Source: Halictus rubicundus
Lineage: Eukaryota; Arthropoda; Insecta; Hymenoptera; Halictidae
Length of the DNA stretch: 64,000 nt
NCBI RefSeq assembly: GCF_050948215.1
Contig: NC_135150.1
Location: 24,469,943 to 24,533,942 of the forward strand
Direction: 5' to 3'
The position numbers and the translations under genes are program-made. How positions within the stretch are numbered: position 1 is the stretch's first letter; each line of letters opens with the position of its first letter. The notes under the pieces are model-generated. The model searched no databases and was not told where the DNA came from. It saw nothing but the letters and a program-made list of their open reading frames with translations. Of this stretch, positions 23,746 through 35,636 are shown one piece after another.

Positions 23746-24579
23746 GGGATCGGCACGCTTTTATCCTCCCCTTTGGCCAGGAGATCTACTCGTTGTAACG
23801 AGGTCTAGCAGCCGCCTTCCACGCTCTCGAGATTAATTACGGGGTATCGAAGTAATTGAGGACGAAGTAGCCGGACAAAGTCGCGTGTTCCGTGAGCGCG
23901 ACGGCGGCAGGGGATCTTCCCTTCCTATTGTCTCTGACCCCTGGCGGCACCTGCCCCCGGGCCGGCCATTCATTTCTAACGAGTTGGCAACGTTATCGGT
24001 TAGAGCGGACAGCGGCACGGCGTGTCCACTGAGACGTTAACACCGATATACCCGGTCCGGTACCCCCCCTAAGGTCCCCCGGGGCGTAGGATCGACGCTG
24101 TTCCTATGCACCTACATTCACGCACCAAGGCTCGTCGAATCGCCGGTTATATGTGTGTATGTGCACGCCACCACCGGATCTATATAATACAGCCCCGGCT
24201 ATAACGTCCAATGAACGGCCGACGGTCCGGTCCAGGATAGTTCTGTCTCTCTGCACGGGCACGCTCGACCGATTTTCAAGCTGGCTACAATGGGACACCA
24301 GCGAGGATCACGCTGCAACGGCTAACCCGGAAAACCACCCGCGGGGATGATGTTGGGGTCGAACCGGCGAGGAACACCCCTTTGGTTAGACGACGCCCTG
24401 GTACTTGACCTTCGACGCGATCGTCTGCCTGAGTAGGAAAAAGTGGGAACTCTACCCTTGTGTAGAGGATAAAGGTCATGGTGTGGCTGGAGCTTAAAAT
24501 TGACTGTACGAAACTGTGAGATGCTGGAATATGAGGGCGTTCGTGTCATAATTGATTGGAATGGGTTGATGGTGGTTGT
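23746..24579. other. Non-coding GC-rich stretch
   Basis: Only short opposing frames are present, without recognisable domains. I see nothing else to annotate. Confidence 0.45.
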
Positions 24580-25880
24580 AGATGTTATAGGAGACTAGAG
24601 GTCCTAGAAGGCTAGGAGAGTGGTGCAGGAGACTGGAGGTCCTAGAAGAATAGAAGATTCGTGTAGGACACGAAAGAAATGATGACGACTGATGTAGGAG
24701 ATTAGGAGGTCCTAGAAGAGTGGAAGTCCTACAGGAGTGGAAGGTCCCAGGAGAGTAGGGGTCCCAGAAATGTAAGGAATCTGCGAGAGTAGTGATCCTA
24801 TGAGAGTAGGTCCTGTAAGAATAGAGATCCTGTAAGAGTTGAGGTTCTATGAGGGTGGGGTCCACTGAGAGCAGAAGTCCTATAGGAGTAGGGGTCCCCT
24901 GAGAGCATCGGTTCCATGACAGTAGGGATTCTATGAGAGTAGAGGTTCTATAAAAGTAGGATTCCTATGAGAGTGAAGGTCCTATTGGAGTAGGGGTCCT
25001 ATGAGAACAGAGGTTCTATGGTAGTAAGGGTCCTATGAGAGTAGGGATCCTATAACAGAAGTGGTCCTACGAGAATAGAGATCCTATTGGAGTAGAGGTC
25101 CTATAAGGGTAGGGATCCTAAGAGAGTAGAGGTCTTATGGGAGTAGGGGTCCCATAAGAGCAGAGGGTCTATGACAGTAGGGGTCCTATGACAGAAACGG
25201 TCCTATCAAATTAGGGATGCTATGAGACTAGAGGTCCCATAGGAGTGGAGATACTATAAAAGTAGAGATACTATAAAATTAGGGACCCTATGAGAGTAGA
25301 GGTTCCATAAGTATAGAGATCCTATAAGAGTAGAGGTCCTATAAGGGTAGGGATCCTAAGAGAGTAGAGGTCTTATGGGAGTAGGGGTCCCATAAGAGCA
25401 GAGGTTCTATGACAGTAGGGGTCCTATGGCAGAAACGATCCTATCAAATTAGGAATGCTATGAGAGTAGAGGTCCTACAAGAGTGGAGATACTATAAAAG
25501 TAGAGATCCTATGAAATTAGGGTAGTCACTAGTGTAGGTAGGTGGGGTAGTCACCCTATGAGAGTAGTAGTTCCATAAGTCCTACAAGATTAGGGGGCCC
25601 ATGAGAGCAGAGACCCTAAGAGATTAGGGGTCCCATGAGAGTAGGGGTCCTATGACAGAAACGGTCCTATCAAATTAGGGATGCTATGAGAGTAGAGTTC
25701 CTATAAAAGTGGAGAAACTATAAAAGTAGAGATCCTATGAAATTATGGTAGTCACTAGTGTAGGTAGGTGGGGTAGTCACCCTATGAGAGTGGTAGTTCT
25801 ATAAGTATAGAGATCCTACAAGATTAGGGACCCCATGAAAAAAGAGATCCTAAGAGGTCCAGAAAAGTGGAGTCCCAAAA
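24580..25880 (+). repeat. 1.3-kb degenerate minisatellite with higher-order duplication
   Basis: Dozens of degenerate units of roughly 17-20 bp, consensus near GGTCCTATGAGAGTAGG. Two larger duplications are visible: the block around GGTCTTATGG recurs at 25131 and 25369 (238 bp apart), and the block GTAGTCACTAGTGTAGGTAG recurs at 25522 and 25748 (226 bp apart). A short inverted relative (CCTCTACTCTTCTAGGATCC) sits outside the array near 26659. Confidence 0.85.
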
Positions 25881-27013
25881 AGATCACAAGTCTCCGAAGA
25901 ATAGAAGTCCCAGAGAACTTCACTATTTCTTCCGAAACACGCGGTACATTCATTCCGTCGCGTCATCAGTTGGAGGACAGGAAGCACGGTCACCTGAAAG
26001 AGGTCTAAATATTTATATTTTTCGCGCGACGTCACCGCAATTGCGAATAAAGGGTACACGTTTCCACTCGTCCCAATTATCCCTGGGGAGCGCGACCCGC
26101 GGTAACAGTACGCTTGTTCAGCGACGGGCCGAACGCGTATACTGCCTCTTCTTTTGCATACCAAATTTCTCGGGGCGTGCGCGAGAATTGTATTTGCGTC
26201 GCGGTTTCGCTCGCGACGCCGTCGACACGGCCGCCGGTCGTCCTTGCAGATGACCGCGGGCCATTATACGACCGGCCTGGGCTCGCTCTAACGAACCCGG
26301 TGAATTCCGTCGCGGCGGTTGTTTTCCATTTGTCAGCAAGCTTGGGAATGAAAGCTGGCCGGAGGTGACAGCGGAGGGGAAGCGGGGGAACGTTGTAACA
26401 AGGGGGCGAGAAAGGGTGCCAGGGACGCTCGTAAACATCGAACGGATGACCCCGTCTTTGGGATGAATACTTATCGTGGAAACGTGCCGTGACCTTGCGC
26501 GAGTTGCAGCTTCTAAAGGTGGTCCAAAGATTAGAAACTCGGATTCTGGAGTTTACGTAGGGTGCGTGGGAGGAATTTGCTTTGGAAGCTGTGATTCAGC
26601 TGGTGATGATCAAACCGTCTACTTTTATAGGAGCTGGTCTACCTTCTATCCTTTCAAGACCTCTACTCTTCTAGGATCCCTACCTTTTTAGAAACCTCCG
26701 GTCTTCCGGAGAACCATAAATCCGCAATGAGTCCCCGTTTCAGCGACCCGCGCTTTTTGCAGTGCACACTCCAGACACAATAAATAACCGGCATAGTAGA
26801 TTGTTGACGTTAAAGCGCTCGGCACGCAGGCGCCGACCGCGGCAATCAATCAGACGCAACAGCGTGGATCATTCTGTCCCCGCTCAACCGTCCCCCGCAA
26901 GAGATTAATTGCCGAATCGCGAAAGTGGATGCACCCTGGAAAGAAACATCGTGTAGACATCGGAGTACATTCCCCGCGATTATTTTGCCGCGCGCGAATT
27001 TTACTAACCGCCG
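25881..27013. other. Non-coding GC-rich stretch
   Basis: CpG-rich; overlapping frames on both strands at 25850-26440 have no recognisable domain. The only repeat seen is the inverted minisatellite fragment near 26640-26695. Confidence 0.45.
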
Positions 27014-27020
27014 GCGTCGC

Positions 27021-28824
27021 ACAGTGGTCCCGAAGCCGGAAAACGTGGCCAAAAACCTAAAATATGAACTTTCAGCTAGGTAAGTTTTAAGTATGTGGGG
27101 TTGGTTACGCTAAGAGTGTTTCTAAGTCGGGGTAAACAGCAAAAAGGTCGCTTTTTTATACCTGACCAACAGTCACAGTCAGAACTTCGAGTTCATTAGA
27201 CCATACCTTTTTAAGCTTGTGAAGCACATTGCCAATTTTAATTGCACAGTGTACAAATTGTGTTGAAACGTTTCGATTTTAATTGTGCATTATGGATGCT
27301 GTTTGTGGAGGTAAGTTGCGTAGTTTTTAGTGCCAAATGTTTATTGTTAACTGATAACTGTGTAGGCAAAGAGAGAGTAAAAGTGAAGGCATACATTTTT
27401 ACAATTTAGAGTAAAAGTTGCAAATCTCACACGGTCTAGCGCTAAAACTTGTTGGAGCTTCTACTACATAGTATTATCTTGCAATTCTAAGAAAAATTAG
27501 CTGCCCCTAGATGCCTCTGTGGTCGTAGCACTGTTTTTTGTAACGCAGACTAGGTATTTTATGTGCTTTCCTAGCATTTCTTGTCAAACTGTGAGAGATA
27601 TGCACTAGGTCTTTCTGTAAAATTTAAACAGATTTTGAATAGAAAGTCAGTCTTTTTATAAAGAATCATAATATATCCGAAATTGTTTTCTATTTTTCAA
27701 ACACGAACGCTGTTTTTATACCGGTTGTTCATTTGAAAACTTTCCAGCCGAATATCTCGAAAAGTATGAAAAATATTTAGCTTTTTTATGAAGAATCATA
27801 TATCCGAAAGTTGTTTCTATTTTTCAAATACGAACGCTGTTTCTGTGAGAGATATGCACTAGGTCTTTCTGTAAAATTTAAACAGATTTTGAATAGAAAG
27901 TCAGTCTTTTTATAAAGAATCATAATATATCCGAAATTGTTTTCTATTTTTCAAACACGAACGCTGTTTTTATACCGGTTGTTCATTTGAAAACTTTCCA
28001 GCCGAATATCTCGAAAAGTATGAAAAATATTTAGCTTTTTTATGAAGAATCATATATCCGAAAGTTGTTTCTATTTTTCAAATACGAACGCTGTTTCTGT
28101 GAGAGATATGCACTAGGTCTTTCTGTAAAATTTAAACAGATTTTGAATAGAAAGTCAGTTTTTTTATAAAGAATCATAATATATCCGAAATTGTTTTCTA
28201 TTTTTCAAACACGAACGCTGTTTCTATATCGGCTGTTCATTTGAAAACTTTCCAGCCGAATATCTCGAAAAGTATGAAAAATATTTAGCTTTTTTATGAA
28301 GAATCATATATCCGAAATTTGTTTCTATTTTTCAAATACGAACGCTGTTTCTATATCGGCTGTTCATTTGAAAACTTTCCAGCCGAATATCTCGAAAAGT
28401 ATGAAAAATATTTAAAAAAGTGTAAAACTCGTGTCCAAGGCAGTATCAGTTTTTTATTTGGATGGCGTTTTCAAGGTCATTTGAAGGTCAACTTTGTTTT
28501 TTCAAATGCAAACCTATATTTTTGATTATGGGATCTTATTGTACGTAAAAAGACCAGCAATTATTCTATTCTTTCTTCTGTGGGAACTGTGAAGTGCGAA
28601 TAGAATACCCACTTTATACAATACAAAGGGTAGAGTTTGCTATCCGGAGAATTAGTCTTTCCCCTGGTTCAGGTCAATATGAGACAGCGAATTTTCTAAT
28701 TTCAAGTTCAGCTTCGTGATCAGCGACCCCAAAAAACGGCCTAATACCAATTTTCAAGCAGAGCCAATAATTTTTTAATAAGTTGTGAGGTTTTGACCAC
28801 GTTTTGGCGATTTGGGACCACTGT
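27021..28824. mobile_element. hAT-like non-autonomous transposon (1804 bp) carrying a 254-bp satellite
   Basis: The left end ACAGTGGTCCCGAAGCCGGA and the complement of the right end (ACAGTGGTCCCAAATCGCCA) match over an outer 11 bp exactly and resume matching as AAAACGTGG further in. The flanks carry the same 7 bases, GCGTCGC, at 27014-27020 and 28825-28831, read as a target duplication. CAGTGGTCCC-type ends are typical of hAT elements, although these usually duplicate 8 bp. Inside are a short ATG exon-like sequence with a GTAAGT donor (27292-27316) and a tandem array (27591-28410). No transposase domain is visible. Confidence 0.7.
27591..28410 (+). repeat. 254-bp tandem repeat inside the hAT-like element
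   Basis: GTGAGAGATATGCACTAGGT starts units at 27591, 27845 and 28099, exactly 254 bp apart, followed by a partial fourth unit. Each unit is itself a diverged dimer, with ATATATCCGAAATTGTTTTC and ATATATCCGAAAGTTGTTTC halves. Units 1 and 2 are nearly identical, which suggests recent amplification. Confidence 0.9.
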
Positions 28825-29566
28825 GCGTCGCGTCGTCGCGCGATTCCGCGTCCACGAAAACTGTGCCGAAGAGCGTTCCACGCAAAGACGAGCGGGCGTG
28901 TGGAATAAACAGCAGAAATCCCAGGTCGGCGTTATCTGTTTCGAAAGTTTCCCCCGTTTCGGTCTTTTATTACACGAAAATATCGAAGGAGCGGCTAAAC
29001 CAAGTAGATAAGTTGGAAGTCTATTTTACGAGCGGCACCATATTGCGGATTTTCCGCAGCATGGGAATGCTCTCTTCCGCCCCGGGAATCCTTCTCCACC
29101 ACCCCCCACCCCCCACCCCCTCACCCCCCGCATCGTTCAGCAGGATCTCTCTCCGCGTGCACGGATTGAAAATCTCGAATCCTCAAAGCGGCTGACAAAC
29201 GCTTCGCCGAGTTATGGATCGGACCGAGGGAAATATACAGCGCGATCGAAGATCCCGGGGAAACGTGTTACCGAAACGAACCAGACCGCTGACGACCAGC
29301 TCGAAATGTTTTTCGTTACCGAAACAACCTCGGCCAACCTTCGTATTCATTTGTGCAAATGATCTTCGACTTCGTTGCTTCGCGATACTCGTCTATCACT
29401 GTGGCGAGGATGCTGCAGCGAACACGAAGAGGAAATCCAAAGATTTTATCGAACGTGTTCGAAATACGCTGTAGAAGCGAAAATTGTGGAAGCTCCTCGA
29501 CTAGGTCTTGTGACAAGATTTTCAGAATGATATATTGCTTCCTGAAATTCCGATCTGTCACACTAT
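28825..29566. other. Non-coding GC-rich stretch
   Basis: Follows the hAT-like element. It includes the C-rich run described separately and frames without recognisable domains. Confidence 0.45.
29096..29131 (-). other. C-rich run; candidate G-quadruplex on the - strand
   Basis: Four runs of five or six C separated by one to three bases (CCCCCCACCCCCCACCCCCT and on). The complementary strand therefore meets the usual sequence pattern for a G-quadruplex. Confidence 0.6.
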
Positions 29567-29652
29567 ACCGTGATTTCTCTATATATGTCGCCAACGCCTG
29601 GATGGTAAACGTCGCGGAATTATCCCCACTACCGCGGTGTGTTCCCCGTGTC
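29567..29652. mobile_element. Partial copy of the TA-flanked hairpin-rich MITE
   Basis: Shares GTCGCGGAATTATCCCCACT and TGATTTCTCTATATATGTCG with the element at 19379-19555, then diverges. Only the left part is present. Confidence 0.65.
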
Positions 29653-31199
29653 CTCATATTTGCAATTATATAAACAAAATACACAAAATTTAGTTGGGGT
29701 CATGGAAGACCCCAGGGAGGCATTCGAGGGTTAACCAAGGGCCAGTTAAATATATTTTTAGAATATTCTTACGGAGGTATATCTGCTTCTGAAGAGTCAC
29801 GCATCCATTTCAGAGTAAACGTGTTCTCTCGGGGCCATTTCGTGCAACGAAGCACCAATTAGGCACAAAAATGTATTCTTTGAATCTCGTTCATCACCTG
29901 AGGAACCTAACAATTGCAATTCCAAGGTGACTCCCGCCACGGAACAAAAGATAGCAGGGTGCAAGAACCCAAGCCCGACCTCCCCGACGAGGTTTCCCGA
30001 AAACCAAGCGATCGAGCTTGGTAACGAATTCGTGGTTGATGGCGGCCCAACCGACCCTGATCTGGGCTTGTTAGCGTGATCCGGTTGGCTGCGGCGCGAG
30101 ATGACGAGGAGGGAATTTTTCGGACGAAGATTGAAGGATCGATGCTCTCGCCGGGGTTGGTAGGTTGGCGGGCGCAGATTAAAATGGTGTCTAGGAACGA
30201 CCGTAGGGTTTAGCCGCGCAGATAGACATTCATCTCCCCGTTTGCTCTTCGGTCTCTTTCGCACCTGCATCCTCGACCTGTTCGACTCCTCTCTCCGTTG
30301 GTTCGTATCAACGCCGGGGTTCTTTCTCTCCGACGAATGGAATGGGGGTTGGCGTGGCGCCAGGGAACAGCAATATTGTAGCAGCAGGCAACCCCGGGGA
30401 ATCTCGTGACTCCAACCCGCTGGCATTCTACCCTCTAAACCCTGTATGCGCACATGCACGCCACCGGTATAACGGTTACCCTGTTCAAGAGAGAGGGAGA
30501 GAGGAAGTGAGAGAAGCAGGTTGATATCATACTGTCTTACTTACTAAGCACTAGCGCCGATCGCCGCGACCGACACCCTCAACCAACCCCCCTCTTCTTC
30601 GTCCACCCCCGCCAGCCTGATTTATAGTCGACGGTCTAATATACTGTTTTAAAGGCGACGTTGTCGGAGAGGAATCTCGATGGATGTCGGGAAGCATCGT
30701 CCGCTGCGGCACTTCCGGTCGCGGGACCGCTCGGCTGAGGATGCCTCCGCAGGAAGTCGTTATCGGCCGTCCCTGTGCATTAATGCACAAGCACGCGGCC
30801 ACCCCGACCTCTTTTCAGGCAATAATGCACGCCATAAAGATGATGCATGCCCCGCTAGGTACAACGGAATCTTTCCGAGGCGCGTCATGCTGTTGCCGTG
30901 ACCAATGCTTGCCGGGATCTACTGTCGAAGTTTGCCGTGGATGCGTCTCGGCGTTGCGTACTCCTTGATGTTGTCCGAGTTAGGCTTTGGGATCAAGTGG
31001 TTCTAGCTATGCGTGACAATTATGCGATGGTAAGCAATTTTTAAATTGTCCGATATGTTGTGTCAAAACGTGCCATCGAGTCGCGCGTCTACGTGCAACC
31101 GCATGTTTAATGTCCCTAGCGGGAAATCGGCGAGTCGGCGGTCTCGATCGTATAAGCGTAAAAGTGAGGTTAAGCGTTCGCGAACATGTGTTCATAAAA
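29653..31199. other. Non-coding stretch
   Basis: Contains a palindrome TGGGGTCATGGAAGACCCCA (about 29694-29713) and a perfect 14-bp palindrome GTGCATTAATGCAC (30775-30788). A 220-codon - strand frame at 29797-30459 shows no recognisable domain or codon bias and is not called. Confidence 0.45.
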
Positions 31200-31389
31200 G
31201 AGGATAATAAAAAATATAAGTTTCCATTTGAAAAGACAAAGTTGACCTTGGAAACGCCACCCAAATAAACAGCTGATACTGCCCCCATCTTTCCCCCTCG
31301 AAATCCTTGGACACATGTTTTACACTTTCTTAATATCATTCATACTTTTCGAGATATTCGGCTGGAAAGATTTCAAATGACCACCCAGT
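31200..31389 (-). mobile_element. Fragment related to the right part of the hAT-like element
   Basis: On the - strand this repeats the order found at about 28355-28525: TTCCAGCCGAATATCTCGAA, then AAGTATGA, AAAGTGTAAAAC, GTGTCCAAGG, a Trp-Arg-Phe-like TGGCGTTTCCAAGGTCA block and CAACTTTG. It shows that the sequence is a dispersed family. Confidence 0.65.
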
Positions 31390-31392
31390 AGA

Positions 31393-31635
31393 TTAACACT
31401 TTGACTGCCAAACTAGAAACCTAAAAAATCCCATAAAATCAAAGTAATTTATTTGATGAAATAAATATTGAGAAAAATTAAATGTATGACGTTCAGTAGT
31501 CCTCCAACTATCTTGCATTTTACAGATCCCAATAAAATTTGCTACGAAGAGTATATTAACGTAAAAATTAATTTTAAAACCTAGACAAATAAGCCCGTCA
31601 CCCACATATGGGTGACATGGCAGCCAACGTGTTAA
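31393..31635 (+). mobile_element. TTAA MITE (CACCCATATGGGTG family), complete copy
   Basis: TTAA at 31393-31396 and 31632-31635. Termini TTAACACTTTGACTGCCA and TGGCAGCCAACGTGTTAA. Its subterminal sequence GTCACCCACATATGGGTGAC is near-palindromic. It is 243 bp long, identical in length to the copy at 3285. Confidence 0.8.
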
Positions 31636-32533
31636 AGATATCTTTGCACAATATATCCACCCATAAATATCCAACATGTTGATGGTTAGATGTATTTGTT
31701 CGTGGTTTGGTTAGAGGGATCCGTAGGATCCTGCTTGTATGCCACCTGATTGGTAAAACATTGAACTCACTTCAATTTTGTGGTTATTGTAGTTGTCGAA
31801 GACTCGAGTCTCCTCGATCATCTCGAGGCGTTTCTATAATTTCAATAATCGTGATATGGAGAACCGGTCGTCGGGTTCAGTGTTAATAGAGCGATTAAAC
31901 CAATCAAGCTCGGAACAATTCGGCCACAGATGATCCTATGCCGCGTCGTTCGCCGCGAATGTGAAAGTTGGCCAATCGAGTAGCACGCAGGATGGAACAA
32001 TCGGGTGGATTGTGGGAACCGGATTTGAATTCTAATTCAGGATCGGTACGGGCCGAGACGGTTTCCTGCCCGGAAGATGATAACATTGGTCGCGTGTCGG
32101 GCTCAAAGACGCGTGCGGTCCAGATCGAGGAGAGTTTCGTCGGACGCGAAATGGTTTTTAATATTCCCAGGATAGGATCGGGATCGGGATCGGGATCGTA
32201 TAGGATCGGATCGGATCCGGCTCCCGTGGCACGTGAACGTATAAAGAAGGGTGTTCGCAGTTGCCTGGGCCCTGGGCGCTCGTGCTCGACAGAGTGGAAT
32301 CGATATTGTTCTTCGTGAGGGCGCCAAGCTATGGCCGACGACCACGTCGTCGTGCTCTTTCCCCTCTCTCCAAGTTTTTGAATTTCACCGAGAAATATAT
32401 TCGCCGAATGCCGGTTTATAGAACAGGGCCGTCCCCGTCTAGCGCTGGAGCCCCCCTCCTGCGGACCGCTTTGTTTGCGAAATCTTAAATCGGGGGGATT
32501 TCTTGTGTACATACAGACGATGGTATTTTCTAA

Positions 32534-32570
<37 letters not shown>

Positions 32571-32913
32571 TTCGTACCAGCGATAGAAAATCGATATTCC
32601 GTCCGAAGGAGCGGCGTGAGAGAGGAATTGAATCGAAAGTTTCGCGCGCGCGAGGCACTGCGAGACAAGAAACGCGGAAACTCGATAAACGACAAATCTG
32701 CCAGCTCCGGTTTTTCAAAAGTTTCACGCTCCCGTGACGCGCGAAACTAGGAGACCCAACTATCGCAGCCTGCGCTGCATAATTTAGCGATCGCGAATTC
32801 TTACGACGCCTTCCACTGGGCGTCTGACGCGGACCCGACTTCTCCCGAACGGTTCTAGATGGCTGTGTTTTCTTAATGTTGAATGAAGTCAACGGTCTGC
32901 TTATCGATTTACA
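31636..32913. other. Non-coding stretch with simple repeats
   Basis: A short GGGATC/GGATCG repeat lies at about 32172-32212 and a (CT)n tract at about 32538-32570. A 263-codon - strand frame (31904-32695) depends on those simple repeats for its length and has no recognisable domain, so it is not called. Confidence 0.55.
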
Positions 32914-33434
32914 GTTCAACGCTTTCGCTTCCGAACCTCAAAAATTCCATAAAATCAAAACTATGTCCCACCAATCTAAGGATCTTGAAACTTTTGTACA
33001 TATTAAATAGGTAGCAGAACATTGTTCTTGAATTTCTTGGAAGTGGTCACTCGAAGGGTCGCTTGCAAACGCCACCCCTAAAAAATTGAATAATTTTTCT
33101 CTACCCTTAATAATTTGATCACAATTGTGAAAAAAATATATGATACGAAGGAGGTAAGTTCGAATATTTTCGTTTCTCTTCCATCTGAATATCCTAATTA
33201 ACAACCGAGAAAAAAAAATGATACAGTTAAGGGTATTTACCCTCATATTATCCTTAAACGAAGGGTTAGCGACTAAAAATTTTGGGGGATTATCTTTCCA
33301 CCTAAAACCATTGTTTACAATACCGATCAAAATCGTACTGGGGCCGCTGGACCATTCTTATCCTGCTAGGCCCTTCCTGGACAAATAATTCTCTCACCCA
33401 TGCCATATGGGTGACATGGCAGTCAACGCGTTAA
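32914..33434 (+). mobile_element. Diverged TTAA MITE (CACCCATATGGGTG family) with an insertion
   Basis: The right end GGGTGACATGGCAGTCAACG followed by CGTTAA (TTAA at 33431-33434) and the left part AAAATTCCATAAAATCAAA match the family. About 280 bp of extra sequence separates the halves. The left terminus is degraded (TTCAACGCTTTCGCTTCC). Confidence 0.55.
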
Positions 33435-35566
33435 CGGATTCGCACCGAGTCATTTGTAACGTGGTTGCTGGACAAACTAAGGTAATCAGAACAGAAGTAT
33501 GCGAAAATGTCACTTAAAATTGACGTTGTCCAGGGACCATAAAATTAGAGACAGCTGGGCAATGCTCTAAACACCAGATTTCCGGCGGGCCAGGATTTGT
33601 AGACGCATCCAGCTCTCGCAAGAACGTCTCCGCAGTTACCGCAGCAGTTTCACGGCATCAGCTGTTCAATCGAGCGTCCTCGATTGGTCGTATCCGTGGA
33701 ATCGGTCACAGGCAATTTCTCGATCGTCGAAACCGTGGCGGCGACGTCCTCCTGCAGGAGGCGCGAAGTCGAACTTCTAACACGCTCGACGCCTCGCGAA
33801 TTCCCTCGGCGTCGGTTCTAGGCGTCGATTCCAGAACCTCGGCGTTCCAGGCTGCTCTTGCGAATCGTCTTCGTCGTCGTCGTCGTTGTCGTCGTAATCC
33901 AGGGTGAAAGTCGACGCGTGCAAATCCTATCCGGAGCGAATGGCCGTTCGATCGAGCGAGCGCCACGCTCGATTATTTAAGCGCACTCCTGAGATTTCCC
34001 AGGGATCGAGAATCGGGAACGCGGGCTAGAGGAACGTTCCCCGTAGTCCGAGCCAGGCGAACGACTCCTCGCGATATCGATTTCGTTCCGTCGACCGTGA
34101 GCGATTTCCGTCACGGACCCGACAGTTTTCTCGATCGCTACACGGCACACGCCGGTACGCTGTTCGCGCTCGAATTAACGGCCGCTCTCGACTTGTTTCC
34201 ATTCACCTCGGCTTCAATTTGCTCGGGATCCAGGCGATCTGATTACATCGACGCTTTGCCGCGTCCCATTGTCCGGGCCGTCTGTCGGAACTTTTAGAAT
34301 GATGCAGAAAAAGGATTTGGTAATTATTTGTGTTAGCGGTTGGTCGCCGATTTTCGCGAGCTTGAATATTTCGGCAGCAACGATCTTTAGGTGAAAGAGC
34401 TTGTGTATTGATTGTTAGATACGGGAACTACAAATTTATTTTCTTTGTTTCTATTCACTTCCGATACTCGCTGTTTTAAATCGCGTCTGCTTTAAATTGT
34501 GGAGCTACTCATAAATGCATACTGCAGTTTAGTTTTAAGTATTTTTTAGAATGGACTATTTTAGTTAATTTTAATTTCCGAGCTACGTGCAGAAATACAG
34601 TGAAAACCTGATAAATAAATACCCAAGACCTGTAGATCTTTAAGGAAATATGAGGCGGGGAGGAAGTATTGATGAAACGAAGTTTTTGCTCTTCGATCGA
34701 CAAAGCTGTGGCTATTTCTTCGATCGGAACGTGTAACTGATAGTCTTATCTATCATCAGGTCAAGTTTCGCGACGATAAGACTCGCCGTTCCTATGCAAT
34801 TATAATTTCAGCTTGTTATTGACCGATGCCACGATTAATGCAGAATTTTTCTTAAGCAGCAAAGAGTAAACAAGTTTCTCAAGAACGTTAGCGAAAGTTG
34901 AGTACAAGCGACCCCGTTCTATGCAGCTTCCCAAAATCGAAAATATTAACTGGTATAATATTGGGCCGTGATTATTGCGTTTAATAAAGGATGCAGAAAA
35001 TTATATAATTTTATTTGAGTTTGATATAACTAGAACTGATAAGAGGAACGTCCTTTGAATCTTTTAAGATAAGATAAATATGCTTTCCGTGTAGTGATTA
35101 GGGAGTCAATAGATATTTATAGGAGATAATGCGAAAAGCTGTGCGATAACGTTTCGAAACGGTCGAATTTTTATGAGCGCTTGAAGCTGATTTTCTCCAA
35201 AACAAACAAAAATATAAAGTATAAATCGCCATGTGGAAGAAAAAATATAGATTCGCCCGAATTTTTCAGGCTTCCAACCCTCGTGTTGCAAGGGCTCTTA
35301 ATGAAACGTTCAATTGCAAAAGATACGAGTTGTTTGCATGTTGGTCCGTCGCAATAAAGTTTCGAAGTCCGCGCGGATTAGAATTCAAGTGGACAGCGAA
35401 GGGAGGAGCGTTGATTTAAAATGTATGAGACAGGAGGAAAATTCGAAAGGGCTAAGGAGAATTGCGAGTTAAATGTTAGGCGACGTGACTCGGTGTTTCA
35501 CGTAGACATTTGCAATCGAGGGCTCGCCTCGATTCCACAAGGAAGCAATTTCAACGCAGGACGAGG

Positions 35567-35567
<1 letters not shown>
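33435..35567. other. Non-coding stretch
   Basis: GC-rich with a short CGT trinucleotide run (about 33866-33896), then AT-rich from 34300. One dispersed-core repeat lies near 34510-34532. No gene is supported. Confidence 0.5.
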
Positions 35568-35603
<36 letters not shown>

Positions 35604-35636
35604 AGAGAAGGAGAAAAAGAGAGGGAGAGAGAAGTG
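35568..35636 (+). repeat. GA-rich microsatellite
   Basis: About 30 bp of pure (GA)n followed by interrupted GA/GGA sequence. Confidence 0.85.

Noticed and set aside
29797..30459. 220-codon - strand open frame
   Set aside because: GC-rich, compositionally biased (Arg/Ser/Pro), no recognisable domain and no neighbouring exon.
31904..32695. 263-codon - strand open frame, the longest in the window
   Set aside because: Its length depends on a CT microsatellite and a GGATCG repeat, which are free of stops; the remaining translation is unrecognisable.
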